Below, piece after piece: positions 38,380 through 52,154 of a stretch of DNA of 64,000 nucleotides. The position numbers and the translations under genes were made by a program. The notes beneath the pieces are model-generated. The model saw nothing but the letters and a program-made list of their open reading frames with translations. It did no database searches and was not told where the DNA came from. The stretch's first letter is position 1, and each line of letters opens with the position of its first letter. This stretch comes from Calliopsis andreniformis (lineage: Eukaryota; Arthropoda; Insecta; Hymenoptera; Andrenidae). The DNA lies in assembly GCF_051401765.1 (NCBI RefSeq), contig NW_027480467.1, positions 62,001-126,000 on the forward strand, read 5' to 3'.

Positions 38380-41300
38380 TCTCCAGCCCTCAGTCCTGAA
38401 CAATCAGGTGACAATCCTCAATCCTCAATAGAATATCCTCAACTCACAGTTTTCAATACTCAATACTCAATCTGCAATCTTCAAATCTCTATCCACAAAC
38501 ATCAATTCTCATCACTCAACACTCAACACTCAGTCCTCAATGTTCAATCCTCAATCCTCAATTCTCAATCTTCATTCCTCAATACTCAATCTTAAATCCT
38601 CAATACTCAATCCTCAATACCCAATGCTCAATCTTCAATCCTCAATCCTCAATCCTCAATTCTCGATCCTCAATCCTCAACCCTCAATCCTCAATCCTCA
38701 ATCCTCAATCCTCAACCCTCAATCGTCAGTCTTCAAACCCCAATATTCAATCTTCAATCCTCAATCCTCAATCCTCATTCCTCAATCCTCATCCTTCAAT
38801 CCTCAATACCCAATCCTCAATATTCAATCCTCAATCCTCAATCCTCAATTCTCAATCCTCAATCCTCAGTCCTCAGTCCTTAAACCTCAATCCTCAGCCC
38901 TCAGCCCTCATCCTCAATACTCAATCCTCAATCCTCAATCCTCAATCTTCAATACTCAATACTCAATCTTCAATCGTCAATCCTCAATCCTCAGTCCTCA
39001 AACCTCAATTCTGAATCCTCAATCCTGAATCCTCAATCTTCAGCCCTCAGTCCTCAACAATCAGGTGACAATCCTCAATCCTCAATAGAATATCCTCAAT
39101 TCAAAGTTTTCAATACTCAATACTCAATCTGCAATCTTCAAATCACTATCCACAAACATCAATTCTCATCACCCAACTCTCAACACTCAGTCCTCAATGT
39201 TCAATCCTCAATCCTCAATTCTCAATCTTCAATCCTCAATACTCAATCTTTAATCCTCAATCCTCAATCCTCAATCTTCAATCCTCAATCCCCAATACTG
39301 AATCCTCAATCCTCAATCCTCAATCCTCAATCATCAATCCTCAATCTTCAATACTCATACCTCAATACTCAATCCTCAATCCTCAATCCTCAATCCTCAA
39401 TCCTCAATCATCAATCCTCAATCTTCAATCCTCAATACTCTATCTTTAATCCTCAATCTTCAATCCTCAATCCTCAATCCTCAATCTTCAGCCCTCAGTC
39501 CTCAACAATCAGTTGTCAATCCTCAATCCTCACTAGAATATCCTCAGTTCAGAGCTTTCCATACGCAATGCTCAATCTGCAATCTTCAAATCTGTATCCA
39601 TAAACATCAATTCTCATCACTCAACCCTCAACACTCAGTCCCCAATCCTCAATCTTCAATCCTCAATCCTCAATCCTCAATCCTCACTCCTCAATCCTCA
39701 ATCCTCAGTCCTCAAACATCAATCCTGAATCCTCAATCCTGAATCCTCAATCTTCAGCCCTCAGTCCTCAACAATCTGGTGACAATCCTCAATCCTCAAT
39801 AGAATATCCTCAATTCACAGTTTTCAATACTCAATACTTAATCTGCAATCTTCAAATCACTATCCACAAACATCAATTCTCATCACTCAACCCTCAACAC
39901 TCAGTCCTCAATGGTCAATCCTCAATCCTCAATTCTCAATCTTCAATCCTCAATACTCAATCATTTAATCCTCAATTCTCAATCCTCAATCTTCGATCCT
40001 CAATCCCCAATACTCAACCCTGAACCCTCAATCCTCAATCTTCAATCATCAATCCTCAACCTTCAATACTCAATCCTCAATCCTCAATCCTCAATCCTCG
40101 TTCTTAAATCCTCAATACCCAATACTCAATCTTCAATCCTCAATCCTAAATACTAAATCCTCAATCCTCAATCCTCAATCATCAATCCTCAATCATCAAT
40201 CATCAATCTTCAATACTCAATCCTCAATCCTCAATCCTCAATACTCAATCCTCAATCCTCAATCATCAATCCTCAATCTTCAATCCTCAATACTCAATCT
40301 TTAATCCTCAGTCCTCAATCCTCAATCTTCAATCTTCAATCCTCAACTCGCAATCCTCAATCCTCAATCCTCAATCCTCAGTCCTCATTCCGCAATCTTC
40401 AATCCTCAATCCTCAATCCTCAACCCTCAGTCCTCATTCTTCAATCCTCAATAACCAATCCTCAATCTTCGATCCTCATTCCTCAATCCTCAATTCTCAA
40501 TCCTCAATCCTCAATCCTCAATCATCAATCCTCAATCTTCAATACTCAATCCTCAATCCTCAATCCTCAATCCTCAATACACAATCCTCAATGCTCAATC
40601 ATCAATCCTCAATCTTCAATCCTCAATACTCAATCTTTAATCCTCAGTCCTCAATCCTCAATCTTCAATCTTCAATCCTCAACCCGCAATCCTCAATACT
40701 CAATCCTCAATCCTCAGTCCTCAATCCGCAATCTTCAATCCTCAATACTCAATCTTCAGTCCTCAATCCTCAATACTCAACCCTCAGACCTCATTCTTCA
40801 ATCCTCAATAACCAATCCTCAATCTTCAATCCTCATTCCTCAATCCTCAATTCTCAATCCTCAATCCTCAATCCACAGACCTCAAACATCAATACTCAAC
40901 CCTCAGCCCTCGTCCTCAATCCGCAACCCTCAATCCTCAATCCTCAATCTTCAATCATCAATATTCAATCTTCAATACTCAATCCTCAATCCTCAATCCT
41001 CAATCCTCAATCCTCAATGTTCAATCCTCGATACCCAATCCTCAATCTCCAATCCTCAATCCTCAATCCTCAATCCTCAATCCTCAATCCTCAGTCCTCA
41101 AACCACAATCCTGAATCCTCAATCCTGAATCCTCAACCTTCAGCCCTCAGTCCTCAACAATCAGTTGTCAATCCTCAATCCTCACTAGACTATCCTCAGT
41201 TCAGAGCTTTCCATACGCAATACTCAATCTGCAATCTTCAAATCTCTATCCATAAACATCAATTCTCATCACTCAACCCTCAACACTCAGTCCCCAATCC

Positions 41301-42088
41301 TCAATCTTCAATCCTCAATACTCAATCCTCAATCCTCACTCCTCAATCCTCCATCCTCAGTCCTCAAACCTCAATCCTGAATCCTCAATCCTGAATCCTC
41401 AATCTTCAGCCCTCAGTCCTCAACAATCAGGTGACAATCCTCAATCCTCAATAGAATATACTCAATTCACAGTTTTCAATCACCAATCCTCAATCTTCAA
41501 TACTCAATCCTCAATCCTCAATCCTCAATCCTCGTTCTTAAATCCTCAATACCCAATACTCAACCTTCATTCCTCAATCTTCAATACTCAATCCTCAATC
41601 CTCAATCCTCAATCCTCAATCATCAATCATCAATCTTCAATACTCAATCCTCAATCCTCAATCTTCATGACCCAATCCTCAATCCTCAATCATCAATCCT
41701 CAATCTTCAATCCTCAATACTCAATCTTTAATCCTCAGTCCTCAATCCTCAATCTTCAATCTTCAATCCTCAACTCGCAATCCTCAATCCTCAATCCTCA
41801 ATCCTCAATCCTAAATCTTCAATCCTCAATACTCAATCTTTAATCCTCAATCCTCAATCCTCAATCCTCAGTCCTCATTCTTCAATCCTCAATACCCAAT
41901 CCTCAATCTTCAATCCTCAATCCTCAATCCTCAATCCTCAATCCTCAATCTTCAATCCTCAATACTCAATCATCAATCCGCAATACTCAATCCTCAATCT
42001 TCAATCCTCAATACTCAATCTTCAATACTCAATCCTCAATCCTCACTCCTCAAACATCAATTCTGAATCCTCAATCCTGAATCCTCAA
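38380..42088. repeat. Large HOR unit U2 (3709 bp)
   Basis: Core intervals 657, 448, 266, 1386, 266, 686. Offset 3023 from U1 and 3709 to U3. Its first heptamer is a hybrid: cctcaatctccag joins the caat context of a 266-bp pair to the ctccag of the U1 start (35357). Position 41483 is c against t at 45192 in U3, the one difference I noticed. Confidence 0.93.
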
Positions 42089-45000
42089 TCTTCAGCCCTC
42101 AGTCCTGAACAATCAGGTGACAATCCTCAATCCTCAATAGAATATCCTCAACTCACAGTTTTCAATACTCAATACTCAATCTGCAATCTTCAAATCTCTA
42201 TCCACAAACATCAATTCTCATCACTCAACACTCAACACTCAGTCCTCAATGTTCAATCCTCAATCCTCAATTCTCAATCTTCATTCCTCAATACTCAATC
42301 TTAAATCCTCAATACTCAATCCTCAATACCCAATGCTCAATCTTCAATCCTCAATCCTCAATCCTCAATTCTCGATCCTCAATCCTCAACCCTCAATCCT
42401 CAATCCTCAATCCTCAATCCTCAACCCTCAATCGTCAGTCTTCAAACCCCAATATTCAATCTTCAATCCTCAATCCTCAATCCTCATTCCTCAATCCTCA
42501 TCCTTCAATCCTCAATACCCAATCCTCAATATTCAATCCTCAATCCTCAATCCTCAATTCTCAATCCTCAATCCTCAGTCCTCAGTCCTTAAACCTCAAT
42601 CCTCAGCCCTCAGCCCTCATCCTCAATACTCAATCCTCAATCCTCAATCCTCAATCTTCAATACTCAATACTCAATCTTCAATCGTCAATCCTCAATCCT
42701 CAGTCCTCAAACCTCAATTCTGAATCCTCAATCCTGAATCCTCAATCTTCAGCCCTCAGTCCTCAACAATCAGGTGACAATCCTCAATCCTCAATAGAAT
42801 ATCCTCAATTCAAAGTTTTCAATACTCAATACTCAATCTGCAATCTTCAAATCACTATCCACAAACATCAATTCTCATCACCCAACTCTCAACACTCAGT
42901 CCTCAATGTTCAATCCTCAATCCTCAATTCTCAATCTTCAATCCTCAATACTCAATCTTTAATCCTCAATCCTCAATCCTCAATCTTCAATCCTCAATCC
43001 CCAATACTGAATCCTCAATCCTCAATCCTCAATCCTCAATCATCAATCCTCAATCTTCAATACTCATACCTCAATACTCAATCCTCAATCCTCAATCCTC
43101 AATCCTCAATCCTCAATCATCAATCCTCAATCTTCAATCCTCAATACTCTATCTTTAATCCTCAATCTTCAATCCTCAATCCTCAATCCTCAATCTTCAG
43201 CCCTCAGTCCTCAACAATCAGTTGTCAATCCTCAATCCTCACTAGAATATCCTCAGTTCAGAGCTTTCCATACGCAATGCTCAATCTGCAATCTTCAAAT
43301 CTGTATCCATAAACATCAATTCTCATCACTCAACCCTCAACACTCAGTCCCCAATCCTCAATCTTCAATCCTCAATCCTCAATCCTCAATCCTCACTCCT
43401 CAATCCTCAATCCTCAGTCCTCAAACATCAATCCTGAATCCTCAATCCTGAATCCTCAATCTTCAGCCCTCAGTCCTCAACAATCTGGTGACAATCCTCA
43501 ATCCTCAATAGAATATCCTCAATTCACAGTTTTCAATACTCAATACTTAATCTGCAATCTTCAAATCACTATCCACAAACATCAATTCTCATCACTCAAC
43601 CCTCAACACTCAGTCCTCAATGGTCAATCCTCAATCCTCAATTCTCAATCTTCAATCCTCAATACTCAATCATTTAATCCTCAATTCTCAATCCTCAATC
43701 TTCGATCCTCAATCCCCAATACTCAACCCTGAACCCTCAATCCTCAATCTTCAATCATCAATCCTCAACCTTCAATACTCAATCCTCAATCCTCAATCCT
43801 CAATCCTCGTTCTTAAATCCTCAATACCCAATACTCAATCTTCAATCCTCAATCCTAAATACTAAATCCTCAATCCTCAATCCTCAATCATCAATCCTCA
43901 ATCATCAATCATCAATCTTCAATACTCAATCCTCAATCCTCAATCCTCAATACTCAATCCTCAATCCTCAATCATCAATCCTCAATCTTCAATCCTCAAT
44001 ACTCAATCTTTAATCCTCAGTCCTCAATCCTCAATCTTCAATCTTCAATCCTCAACTCGCAATCCTCAATCCTCAATCCTCAATCCTCAGTCCTCATTCC
44101 GCAATCTTCAATCCTCAATCCTCAATCCTCAACCCTCAGTCCTCATTCTTCAATCCTCAATAACCAATCCTCAATCTTCGATCCTCATTCCTCAATCCTC
44201 AATTCTCAATCCTCAATCCTCAATCCTCAATCATCAATCCTCAATCTTCAATACTCAATCCTCAATCCTCAATCCTCAATCCTCAATACACAATCCTCAA
44301 TGCTCAATCATCAATCCTCAATCTTCAATCCTCAATACTCAATCTTTAATCCTCAGTCCTCAATCCTCAATCTTCAATCTTCAATCCTCAACCCGCAATC
44401 CTCAATACTCAATCCTCAATCCTCAGTCCTCAATCCGCAATCTTCAATCCTCAATACTCAATCTTCAGTCCTCAATCCTCAATACTCAACCCTCAGACCT
44501 CATTCTTCAATCCTCAATAACCAATCCTCAATCTTCAATCCTCATTCCTCAATCCTCAATTCTCAATCCTCAATCCTCAATCCACAGACCTCAAACATCA
44601 ATACTCAACCCTCAGCCCTCGTCCTCAATCCGCAACCCTCAATCCTCAATCCTCAATCTTCAATCATCAATATTCAATCTTCAATACTCAATCCTCAATC
44701 CTCAATCCTCAATCCTCAATCCTCAATGTTCAATCCTCGATACCCAATCCTCAATCTCCAATCCTCAATCCTCAATCCTCAATCCTCAATCCTCAATCCT
44801 CAGTCCTCAAACCACAATCCTGAATCCTCAATCCTGAATCCTCAACCTTCAGCCCTCAGTCCTCAACAATCAGTTGTCAATCCTCAATCCTCACTAGACT
44901 ATCCTCAGTTCAGAGCTTTCCATACGCAATACTCAATCTGCAATCTTCAAATCTCTATCCATAAACATCAATTCTCATCACTCAACCCTCAACACTCAGT

Positions 45001-45797
45001 CCCCAATCCTCAATCTTCAATCCTCAATACTCAATCCTCAATCCTCACTCCTCAATCCTCCATCCTCAGTCCTCAAACCTCAATCCTGAATCCTCAATCC
45101 TGAATCCTCAATCTTCAGCCCTCAGTCCTCAACAATCAGGTGACAATCCTCAATCCTCAATAGAATATACTCAATTCACAGTTTTCAATCATCAATCCTC
45201 AATCTTCAATACTCAATCCTCAATCCTCAATCCTCAATCCTCGTTCTTAAATCCTCAATACCCAATACTCAACCTTCATTCCTCAATCTTCAATACTCAA
45301 TCCTCAATCCTCAATCCTCAATCCTCAATCATCAATCATCAATCTTCAATACTCAATCCTCAATCCTCAATCTTCATGACCCAATCCTCAATCCTCAATC
45401 ATCAATCCTCAATCTTCAATCCTCAATACTCAATCTTTAATCCTCAGTCCTCAATCCTCAATCTTCAATCTTCAATCCTCAACTCGCAATCCTCAATCCT
45501 CAATCCTCAATCCTCAATCCTAAATCTTCAATCCTCAATACTCAATCTTTAATCCTCAATCCTCAATCCTCAATCCTCAGTCCTCATTCTTCAATCCTCA
45601 ATACCCAATCCTCAATCTTCAATCCTCAATCCTCAATCCTCAATCCTCAATCCTCAATCTTCAATCCTCAATACTCAATCATCAATCCGCAATACTCAAT
45701 CCTCAATCTTCAATCCTCAATACTCAATCTTCAATACTCAATCCTCAATCCTCACTCCTCAAACATCAATTCTGAATCCTCAATCCTGAATCCTCAA
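42089..45797. repeat. Large HOR unit U3 (3709 bp)
   Basis: Same interval order as U2. Similarity continues to about 45840, where the next core has atatcttcaattc in place of atatcctcaactc. Near-perfect identity with U2 points to very recent duplication. Confidence 0.93.
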
Positions 45798-47206
45798 TCT
45801 TCAGCCCTCAGTCCTGAACAATCAGGTGACAATCCTCAATCCTCAATAGAATATCTTCAATTCACAGTTTTCAATACTCAATACTCAATCTGCAATCTTC
45901 AAATCTCTATCAACGAACATCAATTCTCATCACTCAACCTTCAACACTCAGTCCTCAATGTTCAATACTCAATCCTCAATTCTCAATCTTCAATCCTCAA
46001 TACTCCATCTTTAATCCTCAATCCTCAATCCTCAATCTACAATCCTCAATCCGCAATACTCAATCCTCAACCCTCAATCCTCAATCCTCAATCATCAATC
46101 CTCAATCTTCAATACTCAATCCTCAATCCTCAATCCTCAATCCTCAACCCTCAATCCTCAATCTGAAATACACAATCCTCAATCCTCAATCCTCAATCCT
46201 CAATTCTCAATCTTCAATCCTCAATACTCAATCTTAAACCCTCAATCCTCAATCCTCAATCCTCAATCCTCAATCCTCAATCCTCAATCCTCAATCCTCA
46301 ATACTCGATCCTCAGTCCTCAATTCTCAATCCTCAATCCTCAATACTCAATCTTCAATCCTCAATACTCAATCTTAAATCCTCAATCCTCAACCCTCAAT
46401 CCTCTATCCTCTATCTTCAATCCTCAATACTCAATCTTCAATCCTCAATCCTCAATCCTCAGTCCTCAAACCTCAATTCTGAATCTTCGATCCTGAATCC
46501 TCATTCTCCAGCCCTCAGTCCTGAACAATCAGGTGACAATCCGCAATCCTCAATAGAATATCCTCAATTCACAGTTTTCAATACTCAATACTCAATCTGC
46601 AATCTTCAAATCTCTATCCACAAACATCAATACTCATCACTCAACACTCAACACTCAGTCCTCAATGTTCAATCCTCAATCCTCAATTCTCAATCTTCAA
46701 TACTCAATACTCAATCTTAAATCCTCAATACTCAATCCTCAATACCCAATGCTCAATCTTCGATCCTCAATCCTCAATCCTCAATTCTCGATCCTCAATC
46801 CTCAACCCTCAATCCTCAATCCTCAATCCTCAATCCTCAATCCTCAACCCTCAATCGTCAGTCTTCAAACCCCAATATTCAATCTTCAATCCTCAATCCT
46901 CAATCCTCATTCCTCAATCCTCATCCTTCAATCCTCAATACCCAATCCTCAATATTCAATCCTCAATCCTCAATCCTCAATTCTCAATCCTCAATCCTCA
47001 GTCCTCAGTCCTTAAACCTCAATCCTCAGCCCTCAGCCCTCATCCTCAATCCTCAATGCTCAATCCTCAATCCTCAATCTTAAATCCTCAATACTCAATT
47101 TTCAATCCTCAATCCTCAATCCTCAATCCTCAGTCCTCAAACCTCAATTCTGAATCCTCAATCCTGAATCCTCAATCTTCAGCCCTCAGTCCTCAACAAT
47201 CAGGTG
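45798..47206. repeat. 707-bp and 671-bp blocks
   Basis: Cores are at 45847 and 46554. It is related to 27850-29200 and 15944-16650 but with its own substitutions, for example ctgaaatac near 46162 and cctctatcctctatc near 46401. There are no genes. Confidence 0.82.
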
Positions 47207-48411
47207 ACAATCCTCAGTCCTCAACAGAATATCCTCAATTCACAGTTTTCAATACTCAACACTCAATCTGCAATCTTCAAATCTCTATCCACAAACATCA
47301 ATTCTCATCACTCAACCCTCAACACTCTGTCCTCAATGTTCAATCCTCAATCCTCAATTCTCAATACTCAATCCTCAATCCTCAATCATCAATCCTCAAT
47401 CTTCAATCCTCAATACTCAATCTTTAATCCTCAGTCCTCAATCCTCAATCTTCAATCTTCAATCCTCAACCCGCAATCCTCAATCCTCAATCCTCAATCC
47501 TCAGTCATCAATCCGCAATCTTCAATCCTCAATACTCAATCTTCAATCCTCAATACTCAATCCTCAACCCTCAGTCCTCATTCTTCAATCCTCAATAACC
47601 AATCCTCAGTCTTCAATCCTCATTCCTCAATCCTCAATTCTCAATCCTCAATCCTCAATCCTCAGACCTCAATGTTCAATACTCGATACCCAATCCTCAA
47701 TCTTCAGTCCTCAATCCTCAATCCTCAATCCTCAATCCTCAATCCTCAATCCTCAGTCCTCAAACCACAATCCTGAATCCTCAATCCTGAATCCCCAATC
47801 TTCAGCCCTCAGTCCTCAACAATCAGTTGTCAATCCTCAATCCTCACTAGAATATCCTCAGTTCAGAGCTTTCCATACGCAATGCTCAATCTGCAATCTT
47901 CAAATCTGTATCCATAAACATCAATTCTCATCACTCAACCCTCAACACTCAGTCCCCAATCCTCAATCTTCAATCCTCAATCCTCAATCCTCAATCCTCA
48001 CTCCTCAATCCTCAATCCTCAGTCCTCAAACATCAATCCTGAATCCTCAATCCTGAATCCTCAATCTTCAGCCCTCAGTCCTCAACAATCTGGTGACAAT
48101 CCTCAATCCTCAGTAGAATATCCTCAATTCACAGTTTTCAATACTCAATACTTAATCTGCAATCTTCAAATCACTATCCACAAACATCAATTCTCATCAC
48201 TCAACCCTCAACACTCAGTCCTCAATGTTCAATCCTCAATCCTCAATTCTCAATCTTCAATCCTCAATACTCAATCATTTAATCCTCAATTCTCAATCCT
48301 CAATCTTCGATCCTCAATCCCCAATACTCAATCCTCAACCCTCAATCCTCAATCTTCAATCATCAATCCTCAATCTTCAATACTCAATCCTCAATCCTCA
48401 ATCCTCAATCC
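47207..48411. repeat. 1.2-kb duplicated segment, copy 1
   Basis: Matches 49568-50772 at offset 2361. It contains a cagaata core (47225), then a C1-A pair (47848, 48114) 266 bp apart. Its distal 0.6 kb is repeated once more at offset 694 (about 48494-49105). Confidence 0.88.
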
Positions 48412-49567
48412 TCAATCCTCAATCCTCAATCATCAATCCTCAATCTTCAATCCTCAATACTCAATCTTTAATCCTCAATCCTGAATCCTCAATCTTCAGC
48501 CCTCAGTCCTCAACAATCAGTTGTCAATCCTCAATCCTCACTAGAATATCCTCAGTTCAGAGCTTTGGATACGCAATGCTCATTCTGCAATCTTCAAATC
48601 TGTATCCATAAACATCAATTCTCATCACTCAACCCTCAACACTCAGTCCCCAATCCTCAATCTTCAATCCTCAATCCTCAATCCTCAATCCTCACTCCTC
48701 AATCCTCAATCCTCAGTCCTCAAACATCAATCCTGAATCCTCAACCCTGAATCCTCAATCTTCAGCCCTCAGTCCTCAACAATCTGGTGACAATCCTCAA
48801 TCCTCAATGGAATATCCTCAATTCACAGTTTTCAATACTCAATACTTAATCTGCAATCTTCAAATCACTATCCACAAACATCAATTCTCATCACTCAACC
48901 CTCAACACTCAGTCCTCAATGTTCAATCCTCAAACCTCAATTATCAATCTTCAATCCTCAATACTCAATCATTTAATCCTCAATTCTCAATCCTCAATCT
49001 TCGATCCTCAATCCCCAATACTCAATCCTCAACCCTCAATCCTCAATCTTCAATCATCAATCCTCAATCTTCAATACTCAATCCTCAATCCTCAATCCTC
49101 AACCCTCGTTCTTAAATCCTCAATACCCAATACTCAATCTTCAATCCTCAATCCTAAATACTCAATCCTCAATCCTCAATCCTCAATCATCAATCCTCAA
49201 TCATCAATCATCAATCTTCAATACTCAATCCTCAATCCTCAATCCTCAATACTCAATCCTCAATCCTCAATCATCAATCCTCAATCTTCAATCCTCAATA
49301 CTCAATCTTTAATCCTCAGTCCACAATCCTCAATCTTCAATCTTCAATCCTCAACTCGCAATCCTCAATCCTCAATCCTCAATCCTCAGTCCTCATTCCG
49401 CAATCTTCAATCCTCAATCCTCAATCCTCAACCCTCAGTCCTCATTCTTCAATCCTCAATAACCAATCCTCAATCTTCAATCCTCAATCCTCACTCCTCA
49501 AACCTCAATTCTGAATCCTCAATCCTGAATCCTCAATCTTCAGCGCTCAGTCCTGAACAATCAGGTG
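48412..49567. repeat. Second C-A pair (48542, 48808) and linker
   Basis: Contains the 694-bp-offset repeat of the preceding C-A pair, here with agctttggatacg in place of agctttccatacg and tgga in place of taga at 48808. The 49.1-49.5 kb part resembles 18.7-19.1 kb. There are no genes. Confidence 0.84.
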
Positions 49568-50772
49568 ACAATCCTCAGTCCTCAACAGAATATCCTCAAT
49601 TCACAGTTTTCAATACTCAACACTCAATCTGCAATCTTCAAATCTCTATCCACAAACATCAATTCTCATCACTCAACCCTCAACACTCTGTCCTCAATGT
49701 TCAATCCTCAATCCTCAATTCTCAATACTCAATCCTCAATCCTCAATCATCAATCCTCAATCTTCAATCCTCAATACTCAATCTTTAATCCTCAGTCCTC
49801 AATCCTCAATCTTCAATCTTCAATCCTCAACCCGCAATCCTCAATCCTCAATCCTCAATCCTCAGTCCTCAATCCGCAATCTTCAATCCTCAATACTCAA
49901 TCTTCAATCCTCAATACTCAATCCTCAACCCTCAGTCCTCATTCTTCAATCCTCAATAACCAATCCTCAGTCTTCAATCCTCATTCCTCAATCCTCAATT
50001 CTCAATCCTCAATCCTCAATCCTCAGACCTCAATGTTCAATACTCGATACCCAATCCTCAATCTTCAGTCCTCAATCCTCAATCCTCAATCCTCAATCCT
50101 CAATCCTCAATCCTCAGTCCTCAAACCACAATCCTGAATCCTCAATCCTGAATCCCCAATCTTCAGCCCTCAGTCCTCAACAATCAGTTGTCAATCCTCA
50201 ATCCTCACTAGAATATCCTCAGTTCAGAGCTTTCCATACGCAATGCTCAATCTGCAATCTTCAAATCTGTATCCATAAACATCAATTCTCATCACTCAAC
50301 CCTCAACACTCAGTCCCCAATCCTCAATCTTCAATCCTCAATCCTCAATCCTCAATCCTCACTCCTCAATCCTCAATCCTCAGTCCTTAAACATCAATCC
50401 TGAATCCTCAATCCTGAATCCTCAATCTTCAGCCCTCAGTCCTCAACAATCTGGTGACAATCCTCAATCCTCAATAGAATATCCTCAATTCACAGTTTTC
50501 AATACTCAATACTTAATCTGCAATCTTCAAATCACTATCCACAGACATCAATTCTCATCACTCAACCCTCAACACTCAGTCCTCAATGTTCAATCCTCAA
50601 TCCTCAATTCTCAATCTTCAATCCTCAATACTCAATCATTTAATCCTCAATTCTCAATCCTCAATCTTCGATCCTCAATCCCCAATACTCAATCCTCAAC
50701 CCTCAATCCTCAATCTTCAATCATCAATCCTCAATCTTCAATACTCAATCCTCAATCCTCAATCCTCAATCC
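49568..50772. repeat. 1.2-kb duplicated segment, copy 2
   Basis: Partner of 47207-48411 (offset 2361). Core 49586 (cagaata) is followed by the pair 50209 and 50475. The match ends near 50773, where a cctcgttctt word appears. Confidence 0.88.
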
Positions 50773-52154
50773 TCGTTCTTAAATCCTCAATACCCAATAC
50801 TCAATTTTCAATCCTCAATCCTAAACACTCAATCCTCAATCCTCAATCCACAATCCTCAATCATCAATCATCAATCTTCAATACTCAATCCTCAATCCTC
50901 AATCCTCAAGACTCAATCCACAATCCTCAATCATCAATCCTCAATCTTCAATCCTCAATACTCAATCTTTAATCCTCAGTCCTCAATCCTCAATCTTCAA
51001 TCTTCAATCCTCAACTCGCAATCCTCAATCCTCAATCCTCAATCCTCAGTCCTCATTCCGCAATCTTCAATCCTCAATCCTCAATTCTCAACCCTCAGTC
51101 CTCATTCTTCAATCCTCAATAACCAATCCTCAATCCTCAATCTTCAATCCTCATTCCTCAATCCTCAATTCTCAATCCTCAATCCTCAATCCTCAATCAT
51201 CAATCCTCAATCTTCAATACTCAATCCTCAATCCTCAATCCTCAATACTCAATCCTCAATGCTCAATCATCAATCCTCAATCTTCAATCCTCAATACTCA
51301 ATCAATAATCCTCAGTCCTCAACCCTCAATCTTCAATCTTCAATCCTCAACCCGCAATCCTCAATCCTCAATCCTCAATCCTCAGTCCTCAATCCGCAAT
51401 CTTCAATCCTCAATACTCAATCTTCAATCCTCAATCCTCAATCCTCAACCCTCAGTCCTCATTCTTCAATCCTCAATAACCAATCCTCAATCTTCAATCC
51501 TCATTCCTCAATCCTCAATTCTCAATCCTCAATCCTCAATACTCAGACCTCAAACATCAATACTCAACCCTCAGTCCTCGTCCTCAATCCGCAGCCCTCA
51601 ATCCTCAATCCTCAATCTTTAATCATCAATATTCAATCTTCAATACTCAATCCTCAATCCTCAATCCTCAATCCTCAATCCTCAATGCTCAATCCTCGAT
51701 ACCCAATCCTCAATATTCAATCCTCAATCCTCAATCCTCAATCCTCAATCCTCAGTCTTCAAACCGCAATCCTGAATCCTCAATCCCGAATCCTCAATCT
51801 TCAGCCCTCAGTCCTCAACAATCAGTTGTCAATCCTCAATCCTCACTAGAATATCCTCAGTTCAGAGCTTTCCATACGCAATACTCAATCTCTAATCTTC
51901 AAATCTCTATCCACAAACATCAATTCTCATCACTCAACCCTCGACACTCAGTCCCCAATCCTCAATCTTCAATCCTCAATCCTCAACCCTCAATCCTCAA
52001 TCCTCAATCTTCAATCCTCAATACTCAATCTTGAATCCTCAATCCTCAAACATCAATCCTCAGTCCTCAAACCTCAATTCTGGATCCTCGATCCTGAATC
52101 CTCAATCTCCAGCCCTCAGTCCTGAACAATCAGGTGACAGTCCTCAATCCTCAA
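50773..52154. repeat. 1372-bp block, distal part, and atypical C core
   Basis: The interval 50475-51847 is 1372 bp, as at 18434-19806. The C core at 51847 has an odd ctctaatc in place of ctgcaatc, and its A partner lies at 308 bp instead of 266 (six extra heptamers). Confidence 0.83.
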
